Positions 1 through 10,420 of a stretch of 64,000 nt of DNA are shown here, in pieces (the first letter of the stretch is position 1; every line of letters begins with the position of its first letter). Both the position numbers and the translations under genes were made by a program. The DNA comes from Coccinella septempunctata (taxonomy: Eukaryota > Arthropoda > Insecta > Coleoptera > Coccinellidae). Where the stretch lies: NCBI RefSeq assembly GCF_907165205.1, contig NC_058190.1, positions 11,354,001 to 11,418,000 of the forward strand, given 5' to 3'. The notes beneath the pieces were generated by a model, which saw nothing but the letters and a program-made list of their open reading frames with translations, was not told the DNA's origin and did not search any database.

Positions 1-3
1 ATA

Positions 4-255
4 TTATACCTCAACATTATATTGTCGGTCTCTCATGCTGGCATGCACCTTTCCACGAACTACATGAAGATCACTATCAAACACCATATGAATCACATGC
101 CCTGATTCAACAGCATTTTCCCCTTTCTTCACTAATTTATCTTCGTCTTTAAAGAAGTTTATTACTTCGGACAGCCTGATAACGTGCTTTGATGCCATTT
201 TAAATCTCGAAATAACACTAAGAAGACAACTACAAGACTGAAGAAATAAACACAT
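4..255 (-). CDS. Possible first exon of a SWIM/YqaJ-type protein (partial)
   Basis: An 83-codon frame reads leftward to the window edge. The likelier start is the internal Met at about 198 (MASKHVIRLS), giving about 64 residues. The stretch SGHVIHMVFDS followed by GKVHASMRDRQYNV resembles the region before the SWIM zinc finger in insect proteins that also carry a YqaJ nuclease; this is recalled family knowledge, not a search. The frame ends in TAA, but the bases just before it read GAG/GTATAA, so a splice donor is plausible and the coding part may continue off the left edge. No frameshift is visible. It could be a domesticated host gene or the start of another transposon. Confidence 0.4.
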   Translation of the reverse strand: MCLFLQSCSCLLSVISRFKMASKHVIRLSEVINFFKDEDKLVKKGENAVESGHVIHMVFDSDLHVVRGKVHASMRDRQYNVEV

Positions 256-559
256 TTTCGAAAATCTTGTAGTATCTAACAGTCAGTAACTGAAATAAAT
301 TCACATTCTTCTTTTTCTTTTCAATCATTCATGGCTGTTAAGAACATTAAAAGAAATTTTTGAAATAAATATGCAAAAATCAAACGAAACAGCTATAACC
401 TATCAATTTACGAACATCTCTGCATAATGTTATAAATATGACAAATACATTGGTTTTTTTTTTAAAGGTTGGTTAAGAATTAAGTACCAAATTAGAAAAC
501 TCACCTAAAATTACGTACATGGTAGTAGATACTTTAGAAATATCATTTCTGAAAATATC
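256..559. other. AT-rich non-coding stretch
   Basis: No coding similarity or repeat was seen. If the leftward frame at 4-255 is a first exon, its promoter and 5' untranslated region would lie here, but no clear TATA or initiator could be assigned. Confidence 0.4.
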
Positions 560-647
560 GCCTTTGTGAAACCGGTTTGTTTGGAAACGGAAAGTAATGA
601 CAGATATATTTTGAAAGGTACCAACCTAAATATGACGTCACGACTTA

Positions 648-795
648 TCGTCCCTATTATTCACGAGACTACGAGACCACTGCGAGACTCTCGTACGAGA
701 CTCGAGACGAGACCGAGAAAAGTATCGTCTCGTCTCGTACATGGAATATCAGGTCTCGTCTCATTTTCGAGACGAGACTCTCGAGGGCATCACTA
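648..795. repeat. Repeat end rich in GAGACGAGAC, probable hAT terminus
   Basis: The stretch is dense in the words gagac and its complement. It ends in ctctcgagggcatcacta, which read leftward starts like a hAT terminus (TAGTGATGCCC). Positions 648-751 match 11016-11119 closely, so this is a dispersed repeat. No matching second terminus or target duplication was found nearby. Confidence 0.45.
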
Positions 796-897
796 ATTGA
801 GACTCTGAGCAATAGAGACCGGTGTGAACCTAGCAGACCGTTTCCAGCAGACCGTTCGACGGAAACACCCGAACGCGGTGACCAGTGGCGTACAGCC

Positions 898-3028
898 AAA
901 ATTTTATAACACGGAAACTATTCGCCGGAGCATAACCATATTTGGAATGTAGGATGTTTATATCGATGTGATTACCCACAAAAAAAATCAGCGACTCGCA
1001 TAGGGATCCAGGGGGTGATTCGTCATCCCCTAAATTTCAAAATATTATAACACGGAAACTATTCGCCGGAGCATAATCATATTTGGTATGTGGGATCGTT
1101 ATATCGATGTGATTAACCACACAAAAAATCAACGACTCGCATAGGGATCCAGGGGGTGTTTCGTCATCCCCTAAATTTCAAAATTTTATAACACGGAAAC
1201 TATTCGCCGGAGCATAACCATATTTGGAATGTAGGATCTCTATATCGATGTGATTAACCACAAAAAAATCAGCGACTCGCATAGGGATCCAGGGGGTGAT
1301 TCGTCATCCCCTAAACTTCAAAATTTTATAACACGGAAACTATTCGCCGGAGCATAACCATATTTGGAATGTAGGATCTCTATATCGATGTGATTAACCA
1401 CAAAAAAAATCAACGACTCGCATAGGGATCCAGAGGGTGATTCGTCATCCCCTAAACTTCAAAATTTTTCAACACGGAAACTATTCGCCGGAGCATAACC
1501 ATATTTGGAATGTAGGATCTTTATATCGATGTGATTACCCACAAAAAAAATCAGCGACTCGCATAGGGTTCCAGGGGGTGATTCGTCATCCCCTAAACTT
1601 CAAAATTTTATAGCACGGAAACTATTCGCCGGAGCATAACCATATTTGGAATGTAGGATCTCTATATCGATGTGATTAACCAGAAAAAAAATCAGCGACT
1701 CGCATAGGGATCCAGGGGGTGATTCGTCATCCCCTAAATTTCAAAATTTTATAACACGGAAACTATACGCCGGAGCATAACCATATTTGGAATGTAGGAT
1801 CTCTATATCGATGTGATTAACCACAAAAAAAATCAGCGACTCGCATAGGGATCCAGGGGGTGATTCGTCATCCCCTAAATTTCAAAATTTTATAACACGG
1901 AAACTATTCGCCGGAGCATAACCATATTTGGAATGTAGGATCTCTATATCGATGTGATTAACCACAAAAAAATCAGCGACTCGCATAGGGATCCAGGGGG
2001 TGATTCGTCATCCCCTAAACTTCAAAATTTTATAACACGGAAACTATTCGCCGGAGCATAACCATATTTGGAATGTAGGATCTCTATATCGATGTGATTA
2101 ACCACAAAAAAAATCAACGACTCGCATAGGGATCCAGAGGGTGATTCGTCATCCCCTAAACTTCAAAATTTTTCAACACGGAAACTATTCGCCGGAGCAT
2201 AACCATATTTGGAATGTAGGATCTTTATATCGATGTGATTACCCACAAAAAAAATCAGCGACTCGCATAGGGTTCCAGGGGGTGATTCGTCATCCCCTAA
2301 ACTTCAAAATTTTATAGCACGGAAACTATTCGCCGGAGCATAACCATATTTGGAATGTAGGATCTCTATATCGATGTGATTAACCAGAAAAAAAATCAGC
2401 GACTCGCATAGGGATCCAGGGGGTGATTCGTCATCCCCTAAATTTCAAAATTTTATAACACGGAAACTATACGCCGGAGCATAACCATATTTGGAATGTA
2501 GGATCTCTATATCGATGTGATTAACCACAAAAAAAATCAGCGACTCGCATAGGGATCCAGGGGGTGATTCGTCATCCCCTAAACTTCAAAATTTTTTAAC
2601 ACGGAAACTATTCGCCGGAGCATAACCATATTTGGAATGTAGGATCTCTATATCGATGTGATTAACCACAAAAAAAATCAGCGACTCGCATAGGGATCCA
2701 GGGGGTGTTTCGTCATATCCTAAATTTCAAAATTTTATAACACGGAAACTATTCGCTGGAGCATAACCATATTTGGAATGTAGGATCTCTATATCGATGT
2801 GATTAACCACAAAAAAAATCAGCGACTCGCATAGGGATCCAGGGGGTGATTCGTCATCCCCTAAACTTCAAAATTTTATAACACGGAAACTATTCGCCGG
2901 AGCATAACCATATTTGGAATGTAGGATCTCTATATCGATGTGATTAACCACAAAAAAAATCAGCGACTCGCATAGGGATCCAGGGGGTGATTCGTCATCC
3001 CCTAAATTTCAAAATTTTATAACACGGA
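898..3028. repeat. Tandem array of 15 units of about 141 bp
   Basis: The string acacggaaactat recurs every 140-142 bp at about 911, 1052, 1193, 1333, 1474, 1615, 1756, 1897, 2037, 2178, 2319, 2460, 2601, 2742 and 2883, with a truncated sixteenth unit at 3024. Units contain ttcgccggagcataaccat and tcgactcgcataggg-like words and no long open frame. Shared variants (ttttcaacacgg, tatagcacgg, ctatacgccgg) recur exactly 704 bp apart, so a block of about five units was duplicated recently. The array lies just inside the left terminus of copy A, which recalls the repeat-filled ends of Drosophila foldback elements. Confidence 0.95.
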
Positions 3029-3127
3029 TCGAGCTTGTTTGTGAGACATGACATGTGGATTTTTCTTCTGCAACTTCTGAATACGTATATATCTATGTGA
3101 GCTATTTTTGAACAGTATAAGCATCTA

Positions 3128-3685
3128 TCATGCATTGGTGAAGATTTTTCTAAAAAGAATCGTTTGATATTTTGCCGAAATGTATGTCCGGAAGTAGTGT
3201 ATCACGAACATGCCGCAATTGAAATTATCATCTTGATATATGATGGGTTCATCTACAATCTTCCACGATTGTATATAACTTTCTGTTTGACTCCTTTTGA
3301 GTAGTTGTTGGAACCTGTGGAAATATTTCAGTTTCCTATCTTTTGCTTGAATGTCTGTTCTTCTCAATGAATCCATGAACAAAAACTTCTTCGCTCTGAC
3401 GTCGAGAATGATAAGAAAGTGGCTATTATTTTCATTGATAGGCAGTGCTACATAATCCTTTTCAATAATCAATTCATTATTCTGATCGAATTTATTCGAA
3501 AACAAACTGCTCGCTATTTGAACACAAACTTTTTGAAATCTATCATTTGAATCAATAAGACAAAAATAATTATCGATGATAAAACTTGTCAAATAATTTC
3601 CGTAGTTTAGCCTAAGAAAATCGCTAATCTCTATTTCACGAACAGGACAGGATACGTGATACGTTTTCGAAAAATGCAACAACAT
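3128..3685 (-). pseudogene. Ulp1/C48-like cysteine protease module of MULE A
   Basis: A 185-residue frame has the Ulp1/SENP order of catalytic residues: His in NNSHFLIILDV, Asp in FLFMDSL, Gln-Asp in IIYQDD, and Cys in NFNCGMFVIHYF. Ulp1 proteases cleave SUMO-like or other tags, and some plant MULEs carry such domains; whether this one acts on a tag or on its own polyprotein is unknown. It follows the YqaJ module and is out of frame with it by one shift near 3670, where both frames run through the same bases. Copy C keeps the joining segment (EIEITDYLSLNDG) but not the protease. All three catalytic positions are intact. Confidence 0.75.
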
Positions 3686-4472
3686 AGTTTCGTTCTGACG
3701 CTCTTCTTGATGTACTCTCTGTTTGCCAGCGATCAGGTATATTTTGGTAAAATTCTATATCTTTCACCAGGCCATTCGGAAAAAATTGTAAAGTTTTAAG
3801 AGTCCTCCATTTTCTGTCAGCCGATTTCTCCAAATTATTATCTCCACCTTGTACTATGTACGGCAGAAAATCGAAATAATAAAAGGCTTTCAATTTCGGG
3901 AGCATGTTTTCTTTCCAAAATGCTTCATTCCTTTGAACCCTCATGATTTTTACTCCATTGAAGGTATATATGATCAAATCACACCATTGCCTATCAGAAA
4001 TATTCAGTAACCCCTGAATTTGATGATAATATTCACTATTAGATTTAAGTTGACTATTTTCATCTAAAAATTTTAATTTGATCCCATTAGGATCCTCATT
4101 TCTTATACTAAATGGGCATTTAATTTCTATCATTCCATCAGGAGAGATCAAACCGTCAGGAGAACATGCCAAAAACGGATCGGTTTGACTTATGATCAAT
4201 CCACTTAATTCACATTTAGCATTAGTAATCTTGCAATACTTGTCTCTAGCAAATTTTTCATTATCTATGCCATGATTTACTGGTGCGCAGTTGAGTACAA
4301 TAGGATTTATTATTTGCTTTATTATATTCTCCTTAGAATTTGTTTTACATCGACATATTCTGTAAAAGTGTGAAGAAGTGATTCTTTTCTTTCTTTCTAT
4401 CCACCAGAGTTTGAGATATGGTTTCTTTGGCGATAATCTCTCTTTGTCTGGAAGATAATGTGATGGATTCAA
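3636..4472 (-). pseudogene. YqaJ-type nuclease module of MULE A
   Basis: A 278-residue frame shows the YqaJ viral recombinase (lambda-exonuclease-like) signature. In order: KKRITSSHFYRICRC, the Glu-bearing HGIDNEKFARDKY, FLACSPDGLISPDGMIEIKCP (Asp, Glu and Lys of the PD-(D/E)XK site) and YYHQIQG (Gln). All expected catalytic residues are present. A C-terminal tail (FFPNGLVKDIEFYQNIPDRW) is shared with copies B and C. It probably degrades or processes DNA ends during transposition, but that is inference. It is preceded by a linker frame (4345-4770) and followed out of frame by the Ulp1 module, so the polyprotein is broken by frameshifts. Confidence 0.8.
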
Positions 4473-4770
4473 TTTGTTCCATACATTTCATATGCAGATT
4501 AGTACCAGGTTCATTGTCAGATAATTTTTTCACATCTGCATCATCAATTGTGATCGCATCATCAATTGTGATCGCATCATCACCTTTCTGGTTAATTTCA
4601 TCTTTCATATCTTTTGTTTTATTTGCAATATGTAATTTTTTCAAATAATTTCCGCTGAAGTGGTAAGTATGGGTTTTCGGCTTTCTGGACCAGGATTCAT
4701 AACATAATTTTTCATCAATTTCTCTCTCTGCTTTTCCCTTCATATTGAGATTCGATTTATCTATGTTCAA
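4345..4770 (-). pseudogene. Linker of MULE A between transposase and nuclease
   Basis: This 141-residue frame continues the transposase reading after a shift. The segment before its first Met (SRFIRAYQNDIEA-like) and LNIDKSNLNMKGK match copy C (YQNDIKALCKEV, MNIEKSNLTGR). It then has a charged, probably disordered stretch with an exact short duplication, DDAITIDDAITIDDAD. The DNA shows this as two copies of the 19-base unit at about 4545-4585. No enzyme motif is visible. It overlaps the YqaJ frame by about 130 bases. Confidence 0.6.
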
Positions 4771-4822
4771 TTTTGCTTCGGTACAAATTGCTTCGATATC
4801 ATTCTGATATGCCCTGATGAAT

Positions 4823-6396
4823 CTAGACTCTAGAGCATTTCATATTTCTGCTTCCTTCTATTATACCGCTCTTCAAATAGCCAAAATAATTTTCTATGAT
4901 TGCATTGCTTAATCTTTTTTGTGTAAGAATGCAGGTCCAGAGAGGAGAAAAAGGTATATATTTCTTCAAGATTAATGCAAGAAACTCTTCGTTTGAATAA
5001 ACGTTTTCTATATTCGTATCAGGTGAATTTCCAATTTTCCTTTTTATCTCGTCATGAAGTTTCTTGTACCTTTTATAGAATGGACTCGACCGAAAAAGAG
5101 ATTCTGAATCATCTGCATTTAGAACGTTATCGTGAAATTTCTCCTCGAATTCCTCACATTGTAAATTTGATTTAGTTCCACTCGATAATGTTTGGAGACT
5201 CTTCTCTGTTAGTTCATTGATAAATTCACTACTAAGTAAAATTGCCATATTTTCGAACCATATGTCTAATTCCAACAAATTATTTATATTAATTGAAAGA
5301 GCCATCAGTTCTTTGAAGAGGTGTTTTTGTTGCTCATTTCTGACCAATAACTCGATATCCTTACAAATCATTTTCATGAAATGCGCGCAGCAAAGATGAA
5401 TAGTTATAAGATTCTTGTTCATATTACTGCCAACGATTAGATAACATGCATCCAAATACTCCAGAAGTGTCATTCGGTTAAATGCCTTAGCAGCAGCATG
5501 TATAGAGACGAAACTGAAATCAGTTACTAAACCTGAAAATAATGGCCATTTCTTTTCTTCTTCGCAAAAATATCTGTAGTCATGCAGCAATTTGAAAATT
5601 GCATTAGAATTATGCTCTGCGGATATCATTGAAAAACGAGAAATATCCTTTTTGTTCTCAACGAGACTACTCCGGTATATAAATAAACTCTCTTTTTTAC
5701 TTTATAAGGATGTCTCTCAACAGATCCAGTTGCATCAAAGTGTATGAATACTTCCCTAGAATCAGTTTTAAATAAATCATGGAGGATTTTAACCAGATCG
5801 GAACTGAATAATGTTGCTCGGAATGGAAAGGATAATTCTCTGAAAAAATGTTTTTTGTCAGCTTGCAATTTCACTAAATCAAGTAAATCATTTTTGTCCC
5901 TATCGAACTGAGCTAATTTCTCAGATCTTATTTTTCGTACTGTAGGATCAGATTTGAAATTTTTCAGTGTTCTGATTTCATTAATGAAGGAATCATTACA
6001 TTTTCTGAGGGTTTATTTCTTGTAATTCAAAGGCTTGCGTCTGAGTAATTGATTCTTGACCAGGTCTCTCTCCATACCCTTAACTTGTGCAGTCAAGTAT
6101 TCTTTATGATAAAAATTCAACGAGGTACTGTATATCTTCACTGAAGCAGAAATTGTTGATATGATGATTTTAAATTTTTTACATTGTTTTTGTGCACATT
6201 GGGCATACACAGAGATTACAGATTTTCTCCTAAAAAGTTTCTTATAACGGATTACCAATATACAAGTATTGTTGACGAAATGATCTATGTAATTTCTCAA
6301 TACATAGGAGTATGATTTATCTAAAGTATCTTTTTTATATATTTGGGGAACAAATATGACGGTCTGCTGGAAACGGTCTGCTAGGTTCACACCGGT
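4823..6396 (-). pseudogene. MULE transposase of copy A
   Basis: The reading is leftward over three frames. The N-terminal piece (6396-6013) has a Cys-rich patch, YAQCAQKQCKKFK, alignable with YAYCAHNCKQF of copy B. The first catalytic Asp is in IHFDATGS near 5735. The second is in VTDFSF near 5520, followed about 45 residues later by CCAH, the CxxH motif typical of Mutator transposases. The Glu is in SNAIIENYFGYLKSG near 4893. At least two frameshifts break it (near 6000 and near 5640). The 5' end abuts the terminal repeat directly, so the N-terminal domain seen in copy D has been lost. Confidence 0.85.
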
Positions 6397-6690
6397 CGCG
6401 GGACCTGGGTGCAGATGGGTAATTCGTTCTAACTGCCACTGAGTTGGCAGGGTATGGTCATCTTTTAGTAGAACCAAAGCGTTTTCCTGTAGTGCGCCTT
6501 GGGTTTTTCCTCGGGTTTCTCTCCATCTTTGGCGAAGTTGCAGCTCGGAAATGTACTCTGTCTTCCAGCGTCGCCAGAAATGATGTGTCATTTGTTGGAC
6601 GAGTTGGAAACGGTCATCATATATGACATTGTTATAATAACAACTATATCGTTTATAGATAGGAACCGTTTTGAAAATCACAACCACTAA
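6397..6690 (-). pseudogene. BEL/Pao pol C-terminal (DUF5641-like) fragment
   Basis: The leftward frame contains LVQQMTHHFWRRW, EYISELQLRQRW and TLPTQWQLERITHLHPGP. This is the usual order in the DUF5641 tail after the integrase of insect BEL/Pao retroelements. The frame runs unbroken into MULE A at 6396, so the 224-residue open frame here is a fusion of two transposons. The retroelement reading stops where the terminus ACCGGTGTGA begins. The rest of the element was not found to the left, so the other flank has been lost. Confidence 0.75.
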
Positions 6691-7029
6691 CTAAACTACC
6701 GCAGTAATTGTTAAATATAAATAACTGCAGTTGGTATTTCAAATAAGATTTGATAGGTTGAAATAAATGTTGTTTGATAGCTTATAATATTTTAGAACAT
6801 AACATCTCAACAATTATTTTTCAGTAATAAACGTTTTTTATTATAAATAAATATTTCCTGAATAAATCGAATGTTTCTCAGAAATAATTTCAGAATCTAG
6901 AGTTTCTAATTATGAATAACATTTTCGAATTATCGATGAATTTTAATAATTAACAACAAAACTGTTCCAAATAAAGGAATCTTAATTATTAACCCTTCAT
7001 AGCGAAATCTGTAAACCAATGATTATCAT
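6691..7029. other. AT-rich gap without recognised features
   Basis: Very AT-rich sequence with several short poly-A/T runs. No coding similarity, inverted repeat or duplicated target was recognised. Confidence 0.4.
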
Positions 7030-9388
7030 ATAACGTGCGAAAATCATCAACATGCACACAGTTCGGATGAGAAGTTCTGCGAAAACTTAGCAACAATATA
7101 ATTACCATACTCTCTGCAAACATTATAATATTTATAATTTTCAACGAGACCATTTGAGAAGAAGTATAATCCGAAATATGAGTTAGTATTTCCGCATTCA
7201 GATAAACTCAAATATTTCCTCATTTTGATAGCTTGAGGTTAAGGATCAACTAACTGTGTAAGAACGTAAAATATATAAAATTCACATAAAGGTTTTTATG
7301 ATTATGCCATTCCAAAATTGGGTGTCGCGTTCTATTTGTACCAAGTAACTTCCTGCCTGAGTCCAAATAAATAAATCGCACCATTTTTTTAATGTTTAAT
7401 AATCCCTGAATTTGAAAATAATAATTCTGTTTCTTGTAATTGATGATCCTCATCGAAATATTTCAATTTATTTTCAGCGATTGATTCTTCTGGATTTTCG
7501 AATCGAATATTGAAGGGACATTTAAACTAAACGATACCGTCTTCACCCACTAAACCGTCAGGAGAACAAGCCAAAAAGGAATTTGTTTATGTACAGTAAG
7601 TCCTTACATCCTTCACCTTTCTACCAGTTTTTTTCTGGTAAAGTAAAAGAGCTTTTTGCTCATATCTGTTCCCATGCGCTATGGCTTCTATTCGTGGCAT
7701 TTTTCTATACAAAAGCGATTTAACTATTGTTGATCTATTGCCCTCTTCAAGAGAAATTATTTTCTTTCGAAGAATTCTTATCACCCGACTACATTTTTCG
7801 GTTGTACATGTTTCCATTAAATAATTGATTTTTTACTTGAGAGAACCAATTTTCAACATTGGCATTACTAAATCTACCGCGTATTCATTTCTATATAAAA
7901 TTCCAGTCCATAAGGGAAGAAATGGCATGTATTTCTTTAATATCTGTCGTGCAAATTCAACATTATAGTAACTGTTCGGTTCGTCTGTGTCGTTTTTAAG
8001 ATTTAACACAATTATTTCGTACTTTCTTAAAAATAATTTATAAAAAAGACTACTCGAATATAAAACGTCATCTTCTTCAAATTCTATTTTTTCTAAATTT
8101 TATTGATCACCTTCGATGCCACCAACATTTTCATGCGTACATATTTTCAACAGATTCCTCAATGCTGATTTCATTGCTTCATTTTGAGATTTCGAACAAA
8201 GGATTATCGAACCAAACTGAACCTTGTTTCAAGTTATTAAAATTGAAGCATGCTGCCATAATTTCCTTCACTTGTTTTTGTACATCTTCAGTAAAATCAG
8301 CCTTCCTAATATCGCTGCATATATTCTTGAATAAGTGTGCCCAACATGTATGAATTGGAGTAATGTTCTTCTGCTCCCATTTTGACTGTTGACATACCGA
8401 GAATGCCCATGTTAAGTATGAATTCATATCCATTCTATTAATGAAATGAAGGGTGGCATTCATTAAAGCGAAACTGAAATCAGTAACTATCGCTGCAAAT
8501 ATTGGCCATTTTTTTGAATATTCTAAGGAAAATGATTGAATTCAGCAAGAAAAATACCAATATATACCATATCGTGATTACAATTCATCATTTCCACTAC
8601 TGGCACTACACGGTTATTAAGTTTAATCACACCGGCATAATAAAAAACGCGTTTTTTCGAAAAAAGAGGTTTTCTAATAATGCTACTTGTTGCATCTAAA
8701 TGGAGAATTGGTTTAGACTCGCACACAATGATTTGTAATGAATAAATAATTTTGTAATAATAATAAAACTATTTGATGCTATACATATGTATATACATTT
8801 AGTGGTTGGCCGACTACCTTTATGTATATGAGGGATTTTTCCTCTGCATTAAAATTGAATCAATTAGGTCATCTTCATGATGGTCATTTCTCCCTAATTG
8901 TTCAGAACGAATTTTTCGAATTACAGGTTCTGATTTTATATCCTTCAAGTTACCTTCTGCAGTTGCTGACACTTTTCATTTGTTGCATGAAAATTTTCCG
9001 CTGAAAACCTTTCACATATATACTGAATCTACTTACATGATTGTAATCCTTACTTTGAAATGAGAACTTTAACTTTGTGATCCTTATCGGAACTGATAGA
9101 ATCGATGAAAAATATGAATTGCTTGCAATTGTGCGCGCAATAGGCATAAACTATGAAATTATCTTTTTTTATGTTGTAACGATACCCTTTGAAATTCAAA
9201 ACACAAACGTTCACAAATTGAATAAATTTTAGTTCTAATAAATAGGTATAACCAGCAGATAGTTTTCTACCCACAGATACCCACGCTGATTTATGCAAAA
9301 AATACCTTCCATAATATTGCAGACCATAAAATGGTCTTCTCCAATTTACTTTCTCGTAAAAGTCTCGTTGTCTCGTCATTGATAACAT
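7030..9388 (-). pseudogene. MULE copy B: degenerate transposase-YqaJ reading
   Basis: Same family as copy A, in the same order, with many shifts. The N-terminal region has YAYCAHNCKQF (9050-9388). The first Asp is in LHLDATSS and is followed by KKRVFYYAGVIKL (8523-8726). The second Asp is in IVTDFSFALMN near 8490. CWAH is the CxxH motif (8179-8463). The Glu is in NANVENWFSQVKN near 7850, in a different frame from the cysteine-rich text beside it. The YqaJ part has FLACSPDGLVGEDG, but the Glu codon of the next motif is TAG (IV*FKCP), near 7530. The tail NGLVENYKYY lies near 7150. No Ulp1 part and no matching termini were found. Confidence 0.75.
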
Positions 9389-9977
9389 TTTTTAAAAGCG
9401 GAATATTCAAATCTAATGATTATAACGCATAGTGTAGTCCATCTACCGAGTAATTCTCTCCAATTATTTCCCTTTGGAAGTATAATTATAATAGTACCTA
9501 TATGAAATTTATTTTATTGATTGTTTTACTTGTTTCAAAACCTATAGAAGTAAATGAAGCAAAAATCGTCTATCGTTCAGTATCAGAAATCAAATATCTA
9601 GTTCTAATTCTTAAATCTGGTGAATAAACCTACTGCTTCCCGGAGAAGATTTTCAGATTTCTGGCCTCATTCAACATATTCTGAAGTTAATCTTTTAATA
9701 TCGAAGAAAAATTTTAGGATATCAGAATCGAATTTCGAATTATCTTTTATATCTTTTCACACAAGAATAAACTTTCTATTAGGCAAAGAAACATATTAAA
9801 TTTTTATGGGTTCAGTTGTATTCGATTAGTTCTAGTTTGAAATACTTTGTTTGTTACAAAAAAATTATCACTCTTATCGGTCAGGTTATAAACTGTCTGA
9901 ATGAATTGGGAAAATTCGAAGCAACTATTTGAATACAACAATGCGTTAATGAAACAGTCTTTTAAAAATTCCGTATA
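9389..9977. other. Gap without recognised features
   Basis: AT-rich sequence between MULE B and a small inverted-repeat element. No frame or repeat could be assigned; it may include the lost right end of MULE B. Confidence 0.35.
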
Positions 9978-10061
9978 CAGAGTGATTCGTAACTATTAGG
10001 ATATATGGGTAATAGCTTTGCAAGGCACATTTGGTCCTATCAGTAGTTATGAATCCCCCTG
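9978..10061. mobile_element. 84-bp inverted-repeat element related to the 29.8-kb MITE
   Basis: The ends cagagtgattcgtaactatt and its near complement agttatgaatccccctg are flanked by TATA on both sides. Both ends and the inner tttggtcctatc match the 536-bp MITE at 29817-30352, so this is a shortened relative. Confidence 0.6.
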
Positions 10062-10078
10062 TATATAATCATTGAATT

Positions 10079-10420
10079 CTAACTAAAAATGTTTGGTTCA
10101 AAATAATGAGAATAACAAACTGTGCCTAGGAAATTGTCAACAAGTGGAGAATTGTCCCACCCATTCATGACATAACCCGTACCGTAATATAATACCAATT
10201 TATTGAGGGCCGACAAAGGGTTTTGCTGCAAAACAGACGACAGCTGCATCACTTTACGATCTTTTCGGTTTTTCGGAGTGGAAGCAGAAATGAACGGAAT
10301 ATTTATGAAATTTTTTACTAACCCTGAAACTTTTAACCAATAGGAGTGCGTTCGTCTTGGAATGTTTATTGGAATGAAATGATGAATTTGTGCTCTCCTC
10401 ATTCTGATAAAATTTTCCAT
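10079..10420 (-). CDS. Unrecognised 113-codon frame
   Basis: I do not recognise this product. It is fairly basic at the N-terminus (MENFIRMRRAQIHHF) and has no clear signal peptide or membrane segment. The frame abuts the small MITE at 10061 and may be chance or a fragment of a transposon protein. Confidence 0.15.
   Translation of the reverse strand: MENFIRMRRAQIHHFIPINIPRRTHSYWLKVSGLVKNFINIPFISASTPKNRKDRKVMQLSSVLQQNPLSALNKLVLYYGTGYVMNGWDNSPLVDNFLGTVCYSHYFEPNIFS

Larger units (their letters stand above)
818..6396 (-). mobile_element. MULE copy A with transposase, YqaJ and Ulp1 modules
   Basis: A 38-bp inverted repeat beginning ACCGGTGTGAACCTAGCAG occurs at 818-855 and, reversed, at about 6359-6396. 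The same ACCGGTGTGAA terminus bounds copy C at 18507, where 9-bp target duplications confirm the element type. Inside lie a 141-bp tandem array (898-3028) and leftward coding sequence for a MULE transposase, a YqaJ nuclease and a Ulp1 protease. The 9-bp flanks do not match (gcaatagag against cgcgggacc). The present pair of ends may therefore come from two insertions joined by recombination or deletion. The N-terminal part of the protein, present in copy D, is missing next to the right end. Confidence 0.8.

Noticed and set aside
898..3028. CRISPR-like regular repeats
   Set aside because: Whole 141-bp units are repeated with no unique spacers, and the setting is a eukaryotic transposon, so this is a tandem array.
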